In this document: positions 46,414-57,927 of the stretch, in pieces
Layout of the letters: each line of letters opens with the position of its first letter
Position numbering within the stretch: the first letter of the stretch is position 1
Assembly (NCBI GenBank): GCA_015501605.1
Contig: JADNRZ010000005.1
Coordinates: 1,054,001 to 1,118,000, forward strand
DNA length: 64,000 nucleotides
From: Panaeolus papilionaceus
Lineage: Eukaryota; Basidiomycota; Agaricomycetes; Agaricales
Direction: 5' to 3'
Program-made: the position numbers and the translations under genes
Notes under the pieces: generated by a model
Seen by the model: only the letters and a program-made list of their open reading frames with translations
Databases searched by the model: none
What the model was told of the DNA's origin: nothing

Positions 46414-47693
46414 TTAAGCCTATATTTCCCTTGCATATACATAACCGTTGCTATTCATTCATATTTGCTCTTGGTTTGATTTTGCTTTCTTCTTGGCTAT
46501 CGACTTTTTTGCTTTCGGGTTTCGCTTTTGCTGCACTTGGTTTCTTCTGTTTGCCACTCATGCACTTTTGACGTTCCACAACTATGTATTACTACTGAAA
46601 CATCCTCTTCACTGTACACTCACACCACTGGATTCTACCTTCTTGTGTTCATGGCCTCTTGCAATACGATGGAATTATTACCTCCTTTCGAAGTCATAAA
46701 AGAACAAACATAGCCTTAATTTCTCTTGTTTACTGTCGTCGACAGAATGTCATGCGGACTACAACGTATGTTGAGAATGTTGAGAAGTGTCTTTCGCCAC
46801 TGAACTCGTCATGGCTCGCAGATGTAGAGGCCCGGGCTCCTGTTCCGGTTGAGAGTTTTGTTTCCTGGAGTTGGTCCGGTAGGTGATGGAGATATTCCGT
46901 CGTTGATATTGACGAGACTGTCTCAAAGTTCTTTCAGGAAGCAATTGTCAAAAAGTAAACATTAAGTACAGACTTTGATCAGAACTGGTGATGTTAATTA
47001 ATCTGGCAAATCCCGAGTGCGATGCCACGGTCTCAAATATATTGTTGGGTCATGTTGTCTTGCTTTTAGGTTCCAAGTTGACCTCAAGGACATATCACCC
47101 GTTCCTGCTCTGCGGCACAAGAGCAATATGCATAACCCACCTGTAGACTTTATCCACATCTTATCCGAGGTTTTTGGTGCCAACCATACGCGTGAAACCA
47201 AATGGAAGCGGGTGCTATCGTTTCAAGCTTGACGCTCAACTGTTTTAAAACGACAATCCACCTCCGGCTGTCAGGGATTCTTAGTCTCAAAGACTGCGAA
47301 CAGGGTTTGTTCTTTGCAAAAAAATGGCATCCTTGACTTATGGTGCTGTCAGGGTTCTCTCTGGGGTGATGGGTTGTAGCCTTCATGGACATTCAGATTC
47401 AACATGAGAGCTAAGCAATTGGTCTGCTGTCACTGCTCTTACATCTGCGGCGTTTCTTCAAACTCATGTTCTGGGATCACGTCATTATGTTCATCACGGG
47501 GCTCGATACTTCTGCTCTTGGGACTCAAGTTATGTAGCTATGGCCAGAGCATCTTAGTCCGAAGTTTGTGACAGCTAGTTCTTGAAATACTTCCTTTGTA
47601 ACGGCCAAGGCAAACAACCATCTGGAGCTATAAAACCAGAGGGAAGGAAGTTAGACATTCACTAGGATCAACACTGTATCTTTCCTCCGTGCA
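46414..47693. other. Long intergenic region upstream of the LPMO gene
   Basis: About 1.28 kb. It starts with a T-rich RAD52 3' flank and ends with a TATA box. Nothing else convincing; open frames are random. Confidence 0.5.
47629..47635 (+). promoter_or_regulatory. TATA box of the AA9 LPMO gene
   Basis: TATAAAA lies 59-65 nt upstream of the ATG at 47694. A strong TATA box fits an inducible secreted enzyme. Confidence 0.6.
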
Positions 47694-48979
47694 ATGCTCC
47701 GACTCGGCTTCAAAACTGTTGCTCTTGCTACCTTGGTCACTAGTGTGGCTGGTCATGGCTACGTTCAAGACATCACACTGGGCTCGACCAAGTACACTGG
47801 TTACCTTCCATACCAGGACCCATATATGAACCCAGCACCACAGCGTGTTATCCGTAAAATTCCAGGAAATGGTATGCATTTTTCCTTGTGTTGGTGCTGG
47901 AAGTTAGCTTCTGACATGTTAAATTCTTAGGCCCTGTCGAGGATTTATCTTTAATCGAGTGGGTTGCTATGCGTATCGAAACCGCACATGCCTCGAACAC
48001 AATAGGATTTTTTTAGTGTTCAATGCAATGGATATACTGCCGGGGGACAAGCTGGCTCCGCACCTGCACCTCTCGTCGCAACCGTGGCCGCAGGATCCAA
48101 AGTTACCCTCACTTGGACAGAGTGGCCCGACAGCCACAAGGTGGGAACATGATTTCCAGCAACCATTTTCAACCACTATGCTCACCTTTAAATTGATAGG
48201 GCCCCATCATTACTTATATGGCACGCGCGCCTAGCGATATCACCAAGTGGAATCCTGGAAATGCGTAGGTCTTTTCAAAATCTGATGTTTCATCTGACGC
48301 TCACCGCACATTGTAGTGCGGTTTGGTTCAAGATCGATGAGCGCGGCAAGGATTCCAACAATAAATGGGCCGCTACTGATCACCTTATTCCCAACAAGGG
48401 CGTTTATAGCTTCACCATCCCCCCGAAACTCAGGCCTGGACAGTATATCATTCGTCATGAGATGCAAGTTTTCTTCTCTTTTCTGAACTCATGTAGTACT
48501 ATCTAATGATGCTTTTAGAATTGCCCTTCACGGCGGTAAGCTTTTCAAATACTCGTTTTGCTCCTTGTGCCAATTAAAGCGTCGCGGGGAATTATTTCAG
48601 CTTTCAACTACCCCGGGGCCCAGGTGTACCCCAGTTGCATTCAAGTTCAAGTAACGGGGTCAGGAAATGCATTCCCAACCTCGTTTGTGTCATTCCCGGG
48701 AGCTTACAACGTAAATACTCCGGGAATTCGCTTCGATGTTTACAGCGGTGAGTTTATTTAGCTCCTGTGCACCTCCATCCATACTCATGATCATCGCTTA
48801 GATCCCAACGTAAGTGATCATGAATTATAACTTATCATCACCACTTTTACATATTTCCCTCAGGCCAAGTACCCCATTCCTGGACCTGCGGTGTACGTGA
48901 ATTTCTAAATATCCATCGAGTCGGTCGCAGGTGTACTGATAGTAATACTTCACTTTTCAGCTGGACAGGTGGAAACTGA
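47694..48979 (+). CDS. AA9 lytic polysaccharide monooxygenase (formerly GH61)
   Basis: About nine exons give roughly 253 aa. Signal peptide residues 1-20 (MLRLGFKTVALATLVTSVAG) end just before His21. That histidine becomes the N-terminal copper ligand of the histidine brace. The second copper His is in TEWPDSHKGPIITYMARAP. The active-site region also has RHEIIALHGAFNYPGAQVYP (second-sphere His and axial Tyr), then SCIQVQVTGSG. It ends PGPAVWTGGN without a CBM1 module. The enzyme cleaves cellulose or hemicellulose oxidatively outside the cell. One intron (48464-48518) starts with GC instead of GT. Another exon is only 8 nt (DPN). Length and motifs are complete, so it is probably active. Confidence 0.95.
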
Positions 48980-49451
48980 GTTGCACAAGGGATTATTGCC
49001 ACTGTAATTTACATAGATGTATGTAAACCCTGCTGGGATGTGTAGCATGCGACCCTAAATTTATAAGTTATATGGCGACTAAAGTAGAATGTGCTTGTCT
49101 ATCAGATACAACGTTGAGGTGCTTGCACCGCCACATTTGGTAGAAGTTGGGACAGATCAAAGAATGATTCCTTGCTAATACCACTATGTACTGCTCCCAA
49201 ACTCAACATGTGTCTTGATTTTTTGCCTGCAGGCATTCATGTCCTGAAACTCTTTAATCAAGGCGATGCTTGGCGACAAAGCTGTATCTACACTGTCGAG
49301 CTGCGGAGCGCGCTTGGTGTCTTACGAAATGCGACAACGGGCACATCGGACATTTTGATGTCAGATTTATGCTGATGCATGTAGAACGCGTGTTTATACA
49401 CTCCTCATTGAACTTATAAACGCGAAAGGAAGCAGTTACCTTCAGAATTAA
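48980..49451. other. Spacer between LPMO and DUF6535 genes
   Basis: 472 bp with the LPMO 3' flank and the promoter of the next gene. Nothing recognisable. Confidence 0.45.
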
Positions 49452-51905
49452 ATGCCATCCGACGTACGTCCCAATTCCAACCTCGCTATTGTTGAACAAT
49501 CAAATTAAGCTTGGTCGCGAGATCAGGAATCTGCAACCGTAAAACGGGTCGGAACCTTACCACCCTCATACGCGGAAGGCGCAAAACTAGGTAAATCCGA
49601 AGCATCAGAGTCGCAAAAAGAGCGACTCGCAGCCAATGGAGAATGCAAGTATGACGGCACGGATTACCCTGGTTGGCTAGGGCATGACCCGTTCAAAAAG
49701 CCTGGTGAACCATTTCTATCTCCCTTTCCCTCTCTTGAAGGCGACCCCTGGGAGCAGGCGGCAAATGTGGTGCAAGAGTATGACGATACGATGTGTGGTG
49801 CATGGGTTGACGAAATCCAGAACATATTGATCTTTGTGAGTTTCTCGTGAACTTAGCTCAACCCGTCTCTGTGCCTATTAATTTTATCGGAAACAGGCTG
49901 GTCTTTTCTCAGCTGTCGTCACTGCCTTTGCCATCGAAACATACCAATCGCTTCAAGCAGATCCAGCGGTGGCTACAGTCCTTCTTCTGGCCCAGATATC
50001 GAGTCAGTTGGGGACAAATAGCACCCTCGTAGACCCGATCGTTGCGCCTTTCCAAGAGCCTGAAGACGCGTCACAAGCCTTTCGAATTAACGCGTTGGTC
50101 TTTGTCAGTCTTATTTTAAGCCTGGGGACTGCACTTGTTGGGATTATTGCGCTTCAATGGATTCGCGCATTCAGAAAGCGCGAGAGTCTATCCAATCAGG
50201 ACCGTCTTTCTGTTCGCCACAGTCGATATGAAGGATTAATCGCTTGGAGAGTGCCAGAAATCATCACTTCCCTGCCACTCGTACTCCAGCTGTCCCTTGT
50301 AATTTTCTTCATTGCTCTTATCGACTTTCTCAACTCCCTCAATACCTCCGTCGCTGTTGTCGTCGCAGCATTCATGGCCATCACGCTACTTTTTGTCGTC
50401 TTCACCACCATCGCACCCGGCATGTATATTGTTATTTTTGGACGTTGGTGGAGGCCTCTGTTCGGTCCTATACCACCATACCACTCTCCTCAGTCCTGGC
50501 TGTTCTATCAATGTGTTCTCCCGTTTAGGCAAGCGATTGATTGGCTGAAATGGCGTCGCTGGGATAAATCATTGTCAGCGACAAATTGGACAACGCTACT
50601 TGTTTTCAAGAATTCCTACGACCACCTCCTTCATTTGGCACTGGCATGGTTCTTAAACAATTGCAACAGTGCGGATTCGTTCAGTGCGGCGTACAACTGC
50701 TTCCAGTCAATGCCAACCATACAGGCGACGGATTTGACCATACAACACGTCTTACTCATTGAGGAATACGAGAAATACTGCCGCCCGTTCAAGAATATCG
50801 ACCCTGCTGCCTACAAGCAAATTTTATCATTAAATCTCCTCGAATGGGACAGGCGCCGACATCCGTCTTACTCTGCAGTGGACAACTATCGCATGGAGCT
50901 CTCCATTCGATCTATGGTACACGAGTCCGCCAGTGTTCCTGGTGGCCTACAGCTGGTCCCCACACAATCTATCCTACCACTGGTTACGCCTGATACTTGG
51001 ATAGGAGGAGGTGCGTATCTTTTTTCTTTTTCGGGTTATCTCTGTGTTGAATTAGGTTGGTAGAGCACCGCATCATTCCGGAAGCTAAAGCATGGCTGTT
51101 CAGGTTCCTCCTGGTTTTGCGTTCAAAGCAGCTGCCGGAACTGACGGACAAAGCATCAACATCCCCATTTTTTGTGTTCTGGCGTGCAGTAGTGGTTCTC
51201 AACCGCGATAATCAATCCGAAGCTGTTGATGATTCCCTTCGCATGTTGTCAGAGTGGTTGTCTCGCTTGCACGCGCCAAATTATTATGGGCTGGGGGTAC
51301 AACGACCACATGCTCTCGATTGTTCAAAGCAAATGCTTAACCGAATCGTGACATACGAAGACGTCTCCCTGCTCTGCCGTCCCTCCTTCCTCGCTATCTT
51401 GGACCACTACGTTGACCATCAACAATGCCGCGACGTCTGGAACCAAGCTGTCTCAGAGCACCATGAAAACGCTGGAATGGACCCAGGTCGCTGGGAGCAG
51501 CTTCTTGCAGAAAATGTTCCGGACGAGAAGTATTGGGCACTTGCGCATGATCATGAACGACTACAACGGATTGCTCGGGCACGGGAATTAATGCGTTCTG
51601 CGGCGGCTTCCCCCTCAACAACAGGCAAGATGAAATCACCCTTGGGTTATGGATTTTCGGAACAGCAACCAGAATACCCTCCTTCTAGACTTTCCATAGA
51701 TTCCACGCGTCGTTCGGAGGGAGGTGCCATCCCAGATGCCAATATCAAGCTCATACCTCTTTCAAGGTCCAATTATAACGCTTTGAGTGGTGGTTTATCC
51801 AACACTTTCAATAACAATCTTCGTGACTCTCGTGATCTTGAAAGGGGAGAGCAGGACACCACACCACTTCTTTCTGAAAGTAGCCACCAACAACAGATAG
51901 CTTAA
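49452..51905 (+). CDS. DUF6535 multi-pass membrane protein
   Basis: Four exons, 49452-49463, 49527-49835, 49897-51010 and 51064-51905, give 758 aa. The 12-nt first exon codes only MPSD. Residues about 60-250 show the agaricomycete DUF6535 pattern: DPWEQAANVVQEYDDTMCGA, WVDEIQNILIFAGLFSAVVT, FVSLILSLGTALVGIIALQW and FIALIDFLNSLNTSVAVVVA. It has about four membrane helices, then GRWWRPLFGPIPPYHSPQSW and a long soluble C-terminal region with helical repeats. The tail is Ser-rich and ends DTTPLLSESSHQQQIA. The family is large and lineage-specific in Agaricomycetes; no function is known. The splice to exon 4 uses the later AG (TTGGTAG), because the nearer AG gives a stop. Confidence 0.85.
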
Positions 51906-52342
51906 TTGAAGCTTCTGCGAAGGCTCTCTTTCCACATATTTCCTTAAACTCATCTGACTGCCATGAGGAGCTGATATACCTCCTAGTAATTCCTATGTAC
52001 TCGTTGTATTCCCTTCAATAGTCACTTCTATGTTCCATAGTTCATCCTTAACATAATAAACGGAGGTGATTTCGAGGCGTGCATGAAACCGGTGATTGTC
52101 TATCAGTTGGTGAACAAATTGTGAGTACATGTGGGCCTCCACTGTACGATAGTCTAAACGCGATCGATGTGAATAGTTTGATGCGCTTTTGAGACACGTT
52201 GCTGCTCGACGCCAGGGAAAATAACAAATGCAACGTCGAGCTCTTGTCGCTGACCCTGTCCGCAGTGGATTAAGTATAAGAGCGTACGTAGGTCTCTTTT
52301 TGCCTGTGAAAATCATATAGGGCTAACGCATAGGGTGCCACC
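51906..52342. other. Convergent 3' spacer
   Basis: 437 bp between the DUF6535 and RRM genes' 3' ends. No gene seen. Confidence 0.45.
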
Positions 52343-53179
52343 CTACTCTTCCATCGCATCCTCTTCATCAACTGCTTCCTTGTCCTCAGGTCCAGCACTG
52401 CTGGAATCTTTGTTAAATCTTGCCTGGACGCCTGATAGAACGTCACTCGTTTGTAAGATATATCAGGGCAGAGACGGTGGATATCAACATACCTCCTGCT
52501 TCTGCCAGGGGCTTCACATGTTCTTTTAGCCATTCTTCGTTCTCCCAGACTGAAAGAAAAACAAGACACATTCAGCACTCAACTCAATCTGCCACCTCAT
52601 GCGTTGAGCAGCATCAAGAAAACAATAACTCACTGGCGCGGTTGCCTCCTACACCACTCATACCAATAACCGCCTTCATAGGTCTTGCGAGATTGACCTT
52701 CAATACGCGACCCTTTAGCTCGTTGAGATCCATGTTGTCAATCGCGTCTTGTGCGTCTGCTGAGGACGAGTATGTGACAAATGCAAATCCTCGATGTTTA
52801 AGCTCTTTAGTTTTAGAAATTAGTCAGAGTGATACAAGGCAACATGTAGCGCAGCTGTACCGTTTCCGCTCGTGTTGTGGTGATGTTGGTTAGCAGGTGG
52901 GGGGATTTGGACTTCGATGATGTCGCCTAGATGTTCGCAAGGATCGCAGAGTGAGAGAAATGATAACAGCCATGAGCAGAATAACAGAAAACAAGAGTTG
53001 CGCGTTGCATGAATGATGGCGGTAAGTGAAGATAGTTAGAAGAATGTGCATAATTTGCCAATACTAGGAATCACAGCCTCACCGAATGTTGAAAACGACT
53101 CGTAAAGCACAGATTCATCCGTGTCATCGCTGATTCCTCCAACGAAGATCGTTTTCTTGTTCTTCGTGCCTTCTTCCAT
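52343..53179 (-). CDS. RRM protein resembling the RNA-binding half of cyclophilin E (PPIE/Cyp33)
   Basis: Five exons give about 165 aa. One RRM fills most of the protein: KKTIFVGGISDDTDESVLYE, SFSTFGDIIEVQIPPP (RNP2 and helix 1), HRGFAFVTYSSSADAQDAID (RNP1) and NMDLNELKGRVLKVNLARPM. After it comes WENEEWLKEHV, just as the PPIE RRM is followed by a W..DDWLKK segment. The isomerase domain does not follow. The protein ends in an acidic tail (DKEAVDEEDAMEE). In PPIE the RRM binds mRNA and MLL1; here a stand-alone nuclear RNA-binding role is likely. The insert ANQHHHNTSGN between strands is unusual. Start at 53179, stop TAG at 52343-52345. Confidence 0.85.
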
Positions 53180-53692
53180 GTTACGGTTTATGGATGGTTT
53201 TTACTTGGTTGTCGTCGATTTGATCGTTTCAAGTCAGTGGTTAGAGGTTTAAGGATAAATTGTTTGGCCCTGGAACGACTGAATTGCGTAAGATAATGAG
53301 TTAGGGTGTTGTACAGGTCAGAGTGAGATTTGTAGGTGGTCGTTCCAGTTCAAGGCTTGTGCCAAATCGAAGTTCAATGTTCATAGTAAAGTCATCATGT
53401 CGGCCCGGCCAACATCATTTCCTGAATTGAATCTCCACCATAAGTAGTCAATTGGTAGCACCATTTCTGAAGCAGACCTCGAGGACGTGTGACCTTCAAC
53501 ATCTACAATCCACAGTTTCGAGTTTATATTTTACATAAACGTTGCCCCTCGTTTATTCTGCATAGTAGGAGAACAACTTCCCTACCACAAGCTCGCATTT
53601 CGAAGCGACAGCTCTCATCAATACTAAGTTTACCATCATGCATAAGCACCACTAATACGTTCTACCAACTAGCATAATTCGTCTTATATCAT
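53180..53692. other. Intergenic spacer
   Basis: 513 bp with the RRM-gene promoter and the 3' flank of the next minus-strand gene. Nothing else. Confidence 0.4.
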
Positions 53693-54600
53693 TCAGGAAG
53701 AAGGCTCTTTTATCAAAAACGATGTAGGAAGCTTTTGGTCCAGGACCCTCAGACTTTCCGGGAAGTGTTTGTATGCAAGGACATACCCAAAGACACCCCA
53801 GTTTGCGGCATTCTTATGTAGCAAGTCGGGCTGAGCCCAACTGTACACCGCAAGATAGTCATGAGCTAGGTCTAACCGAGTCGTAGCAGCGAAGGGGTCA
53901 GAATCAGGCTCAAAGGACGCATCGATGAATCGACTTACTTCCATTTACGAACAAAGTTCTTTCTGAATCCTGGGCACTCAGGTAATCCTCCAATGGAACT
54001 GGAACCAGCCTCTGGCGAGCAGAATCAAGCTTCCAAAAATCTCTAGTCCCCATTCCTTCAAGAGTTGCAGTCGCACGCGACAGGATGACCAGAGCTTGGA
54101 TGTCGGGAGAGTCTTGATAGAGAGAATCCGGGATTTGTATGGCTGTTGCATGTCCCGATGGGTGGTTCTTATCCCAAATAATCTGGACGGGTTCTTTGCT
54201 GCCATTGGTACCTTCACAGCCTACGGGGGAATTTGCAATGCTGGACACGGGCACTGTGGCCTTTACGTCCGATAGAATATCGACCATTGATTGCACCTCT
54301 CCAAGATTGAGACCATCACCAAAAACAGCTTTGAGCACCTGCAGCATTTCAGGATCGTTGTCGGTATTATGGACCCTTTTCATTAAATCGATCTGTGCAT
54401 TAACTGTCGAAAAAGGCACCTCAGTATCGGTATGTTTTCAAGAACGTAGCGATCAATATTTTACTTATTTCCATATCTTGAATAAGAAGGTTATCCTGGA
54501 TACTTCCGACTTGAGGATGCTTTTCCGAGCTGTAGGTGGTCACCAGAGGAGCAGCAAGAACACCTCCAAGAAGGACATCAATGTCAGACGCCGTCGTCAT
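53693..54600 (-). CDS. Orphan protein, possibly a degenerate Asp-zincin relative
   Basis: Three exons give about 270 aa. It begins MTTASDIDVLLGGVLAAPLV; an intron after DMEI joins INAQIDLMKRVHNTDNDPEM. Then come VFGDGLNLGEVQSMVDILSD and IIWDKNHPSGHATAIQIPDS, followed by LVILSRATATLEGMGTRDFW. After an intron near 53945 it ends HDYLAVYSWAQPDLLHKNAA, NWGVFGYVLAY. No signal peptide. The order GTRD..LA...P..L.NAANW..F..V loosely recalls M35 deuterolysins (GTxDxxY, then NADxYxxF), but the HExxH zinc motif is absent (SRATA at that place). A peptidase relation is therefore weak inference; an orphan is the safe call. Confidence 0.55.
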
Positions 54601-55332
54601 ATCATATACTTCCTTAAACACTCACATTTGTACCACGTTAGAGAGGTCATGAGGTGGGTTAGGTAAAATCGAAACTGTTTCATGATTAGGTAGACTTCGG
54701 TCAACGATTTATTTCCTGATCCCAGGTTATTGGTGGCGACCAGCGCTCTAAAGAAACTCTAAACAAAGTAATCGAATCCAGGTTCAGCGTTAGTTTAGTA
54801 AGTAAAGGGGCAAACGCGGTACCTGAGTTATAACTGAGATTGACCTGCAATCTATGTACAGCAGAAGCAAAAGGAAGAAGGGTGAACATGATTGACCTTC
54901 GAATTCAGTTTGCTTTTATTTGCCCGCCCCTATTCTCGGTCATCTCGGATTTATTGAACCTCGTAGTACCATCTTTCGTCAAATTCCATCATTCGTCGAT
55001 GCCTCATCACTCAAGTGAACAAAAAAGCAGGCAATGTACACTATAGCTTACATGGATTAAATCACAAAGAACAAGTGTCCTCAACTATGTTCATGTTGTG
55101 GTAAACAATTTATGATCCATCACAAGTTGGAAGAGAAAGGAAGAGAAAGGGACATATAAAAATACGGGGGTGCTTGAACCCCTTTAACGTGGATTGTCGC
55201 ATCAAGCGGTATCAACACGGGCGACGTAATACAACACTGATAAAGACCTATATAACAAACTACGAGTGAAAAAGGGCACCAATCAAAGGCGTGTGCGTAG
55301 TTATACCTTCAAAGCACCAGTAGAATACTATA
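54601..55332. other. Intergenic spacer
   Basis: About 0.73 kb between two minus-strand genes. No gene or motif recognised. Confidence 0.4.
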
Positions 55333-56287
55333 CTAAATCTCATTTCTGAGGAGTCGGGCACGAGGACTAGGGGGCCGGCCGGGTAACCCAGGGCCTGTTA
55401 GCAACCGCTTCATACTGGGACTGCTGGCCGTGGAACTAGAACTCATCTTCACAGATGAGTTGCCTCCCAATCTCCTCGGTACATTGAGATTGTTGCCAAT
55501 AGACGGATCATCCGGTAAGAGTTTGTGCAAATGCAGATCGTGACGCGAAGTGATTGTCGCGTGTCTCTCTTACATATATTTGAGAGGCACCTGCAGACGT
55601 AAACGATGTGTATCTTGTCTTCCCTGCATAGGCTGGGGGTCTATAGGAAGGCTTGTTGACGCGTAGTACGCGACTGTCGACAGCCTTAATCGGAAAGAAA
55701 GAATCGAAAGAGGTGGCCACAGGACGGCCATCTTTTGTCGAGTATGCCGATACTAAAATACCTTGTCGATGCTTGGGTTGCAAGGCTGTCACAGGAAAAA
55801 CAAGGAATTCGGTAGTTTTTGGATCCTTGGACTGCAGATGGCCCATTTCTGCAACAGGCATACTGACAGGGGTGAAATCAACGCCCTCCAGGGCCTCTGT
55901 GACGAGAACTATAGAAACCCAGAGCCTTAAATAAAACAATATGATATAGCCCGACGATGAGACGTACGATACTGCTTGAGGCCTTGCCCGAAGTTGAACT
56001 GGGAAATAACAGCCAGAATGACCGAAGCAATGACCAGGCAGTAGGTGGTTATTGTGATGGTGGCGAAAAACGGCCAGGTTGAAAAAATGTAACGGTAGAC
56101 TGAACATGCTTAATGAGTTTGAGCATAGACATATTCCAAGATCCAACGTACTACGACTGCCAAATACCACTGTCGACGTGGTGGCGAAGTAGACAGAGAT
56201 GAGGCCAAAGGTACCTAGGTTAAGCAATACCTGAGCCCATATAGGCAGCTTGTCAAGATGCAGCACAGAGTATTGCACCGCCTTCAT
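55333..56287 (-). CDS. Two-helix membrane protein of unknown function
   Basis: Four exons give about 245 aa. The start MKAVQYSVLHLDKLPIWAQ leads into a first membrane helix (LGTFGLISVYFATTSTVVFG). The second exon gives another (PFFATITITTYCLVIASVIL, AVISQFNFGQGLKQY). The rest is soluble: EGVDFTPVSMPVAEMGHLQ, STKDGRPVATSFDSFFPIK, SYRPPAYAGKTRYTSFTSAG. The last exon is Ser/Pro/Arg-rich and ends PPSPRARLLRNEI. I recognise no family. Its first exon and 5' flank exist as a decayed copy at 21785-21935. Confidence 0.65.
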
Positions 56288-56532
56288 CTGTAAATTCCAC
56301 TATTAAGCGCCTTGAACAACGAGCAAGATCTGTGCACCCGACACCCGCACTTCGAAGATTCAAATTTGATCAGGTATAGAGACTCCGTAAGCGGTGAGCA
56401 GGCCTGGGCAATCATGCAACACTAGTATAAATCAAATTTTGTTATACATACAACTATTACCTTCAAGTTCGAATCACTAGATAGCTCTTATTGTCGGCTC
56501 ATACCCTTATTACACCGCCTTTTCAGGTGAAA

Positions 56533-57285
56533 TCACATATACCACACCGGCATCCCCCTCAACTTCCTCTCCACCTCCTCGTCGTTCCCACTCATCTCCC
56601 AACTCTCCACCTCCTCCGCCAGCCCAATCAACTCCCAATGCGGGCGCGGCAACAGCCACCCTTCACCCGCCTCTTCTAAACCCTCAACAACAGGTCGAGC
56701 ATCACTCAGTCGTCTATACGATTTCATGAACCCATAAACACTCGTTTTTGCGAACTTGGTGACGTCGATGGGTGAACCACTTGCCAGTGAAGAGCGGTCG
56801 CTGTTATCAGCAACGTCGGCGTCGGCGTCGGTATGGGTGGCAACAGCATCCCCAGATACAGCACTGCAACGAGGATACACAATCCAATAAATAGGCCAAC
56901 AAGTATCCTTCACATCCATCCTCCACCCCCACCCCCTCTCTATCGTCGCCTCCCTCGACCTCATCAACCCACCACCTCCCCCTCCACTCTCAGCACGCTC
57001 CACGATCACATTCAACCCCTCCTCCACCTCCCTCACACCTCTCACCAGCCCCACGAAGCCCCTGTAATCTTCCTCAGTCAGCACCCGCACCTGGCCCCGC
57101 GCATCAATGAACGTGCGGTCGTCGAAGAGCGTGAATACGACGGGTGAGCCCGCTTGGGCGTTTATGCTTATCGACACGACGAATTTGGATGCGGAGGGGG
57201 TGTAGGTGTGTGGTGAGGGGTGGGGGGTGCTGCGGGATGAGTAGCCTTCGAATGCCGAGGACCAAGGTTGAGTGGTGGTTGACAT
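56533..57285 (-). CDS. Orphan intronless protein
   Basis: ATG at 57285 (MSTTTQPWSSAFEGYSSRS) opens 250 codons without an intron. Visible parts are a Ser/Pro-rich N terminus, a beta-rich segment (KFVVSISINAQAGSPVVFTL, FDDRTFIDARGQVRVLTEED), a Gly run (ESGGGGGGLMRS), and WRMDVKDTCWPIYWIVYPRC. A helical end follows (HWELIGLAEEVESWEMSG). Codon use is GC-rich at third positions, as in the neighbouring HEM14. I recognise no family. The frame is also open upstream of 57285 but has no ATG there. Confidence 0.6.
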   Translation of the reverse strand: MSTTTQPWSSAFEGYSSRSTPHPSPHTYTPSASKFVVSISINAQAGSPVVFTLFDDRTFIDARGQVRVLTEEDYRGFVGLVRGVREVEEGLNVIVERAESGGGGGGLMRSREATIERGWGWRMDVKDTCWPIYWIVYPRCSAVSGDAVATHTDADADVADNSDRSSLASGSPIDVTKFAKTSVYGFMKSYRRLSDARPVVEGLEEAGEGWLLPRPHWELIGLAEEVESWEMSGNDEEVERKLRGMPVWYM

Positions 57286-57927
57286 TGGAGCACGAGTTGA
57301 AATTATTTGGGATGCAAGAGTCACAGGAGCGTTATCAAGGCTTGAATGACTTGATGCTGATGTGAGGTCCAAAAATTCTAAGTTTTATGTACGAAAATGG
57401 GTCCCGAGTCATTCACTGAGTTAGCATACTACTTCCTGCGTGTTAAATCCAACCGACATGTGAGCATCGAGTAAATGAGCGGCGGAAATAAAAGAATTTC
57501 TTGACATAATTTTATGCGCAGTCGACCTTACAAATACACTGCAAAATAACCGAGAAGAACATGTCCGCTTGTCGACTTTTACAAAACTTTTATCATAATC
57601 AGTGACTCAGGAACCACATCAGAAACACATTGACGAGGTTTATCCATCAAAGAGATATCTGTACTACGAGTTGGGGAATAATCTGATAAGAACAACATAC
57701 GCTTTAGACTACTTTGTCTGATGTGGTATTATAGGAAGGCTAGCTGAGTGATCGACATACAAATCAAAACATTCATTAGCGCCGGTGACACGACGCGCGT
57801 GACGCCACCACAACTCAAATCCCTGAACTCACAGTCTGCCAAAGAGTGGTGATAACATTCTACTCTATCTAAAAAATCACTATATTACCAATAAATACCC
57901 CGGCCCCATCCCTCATCACACCGAAAT
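57286..57927. other. Intergenic spacer
   Basis: About 0.64 kb between two minus-strand genes. Nothing recognised. Confidence 0.4.
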
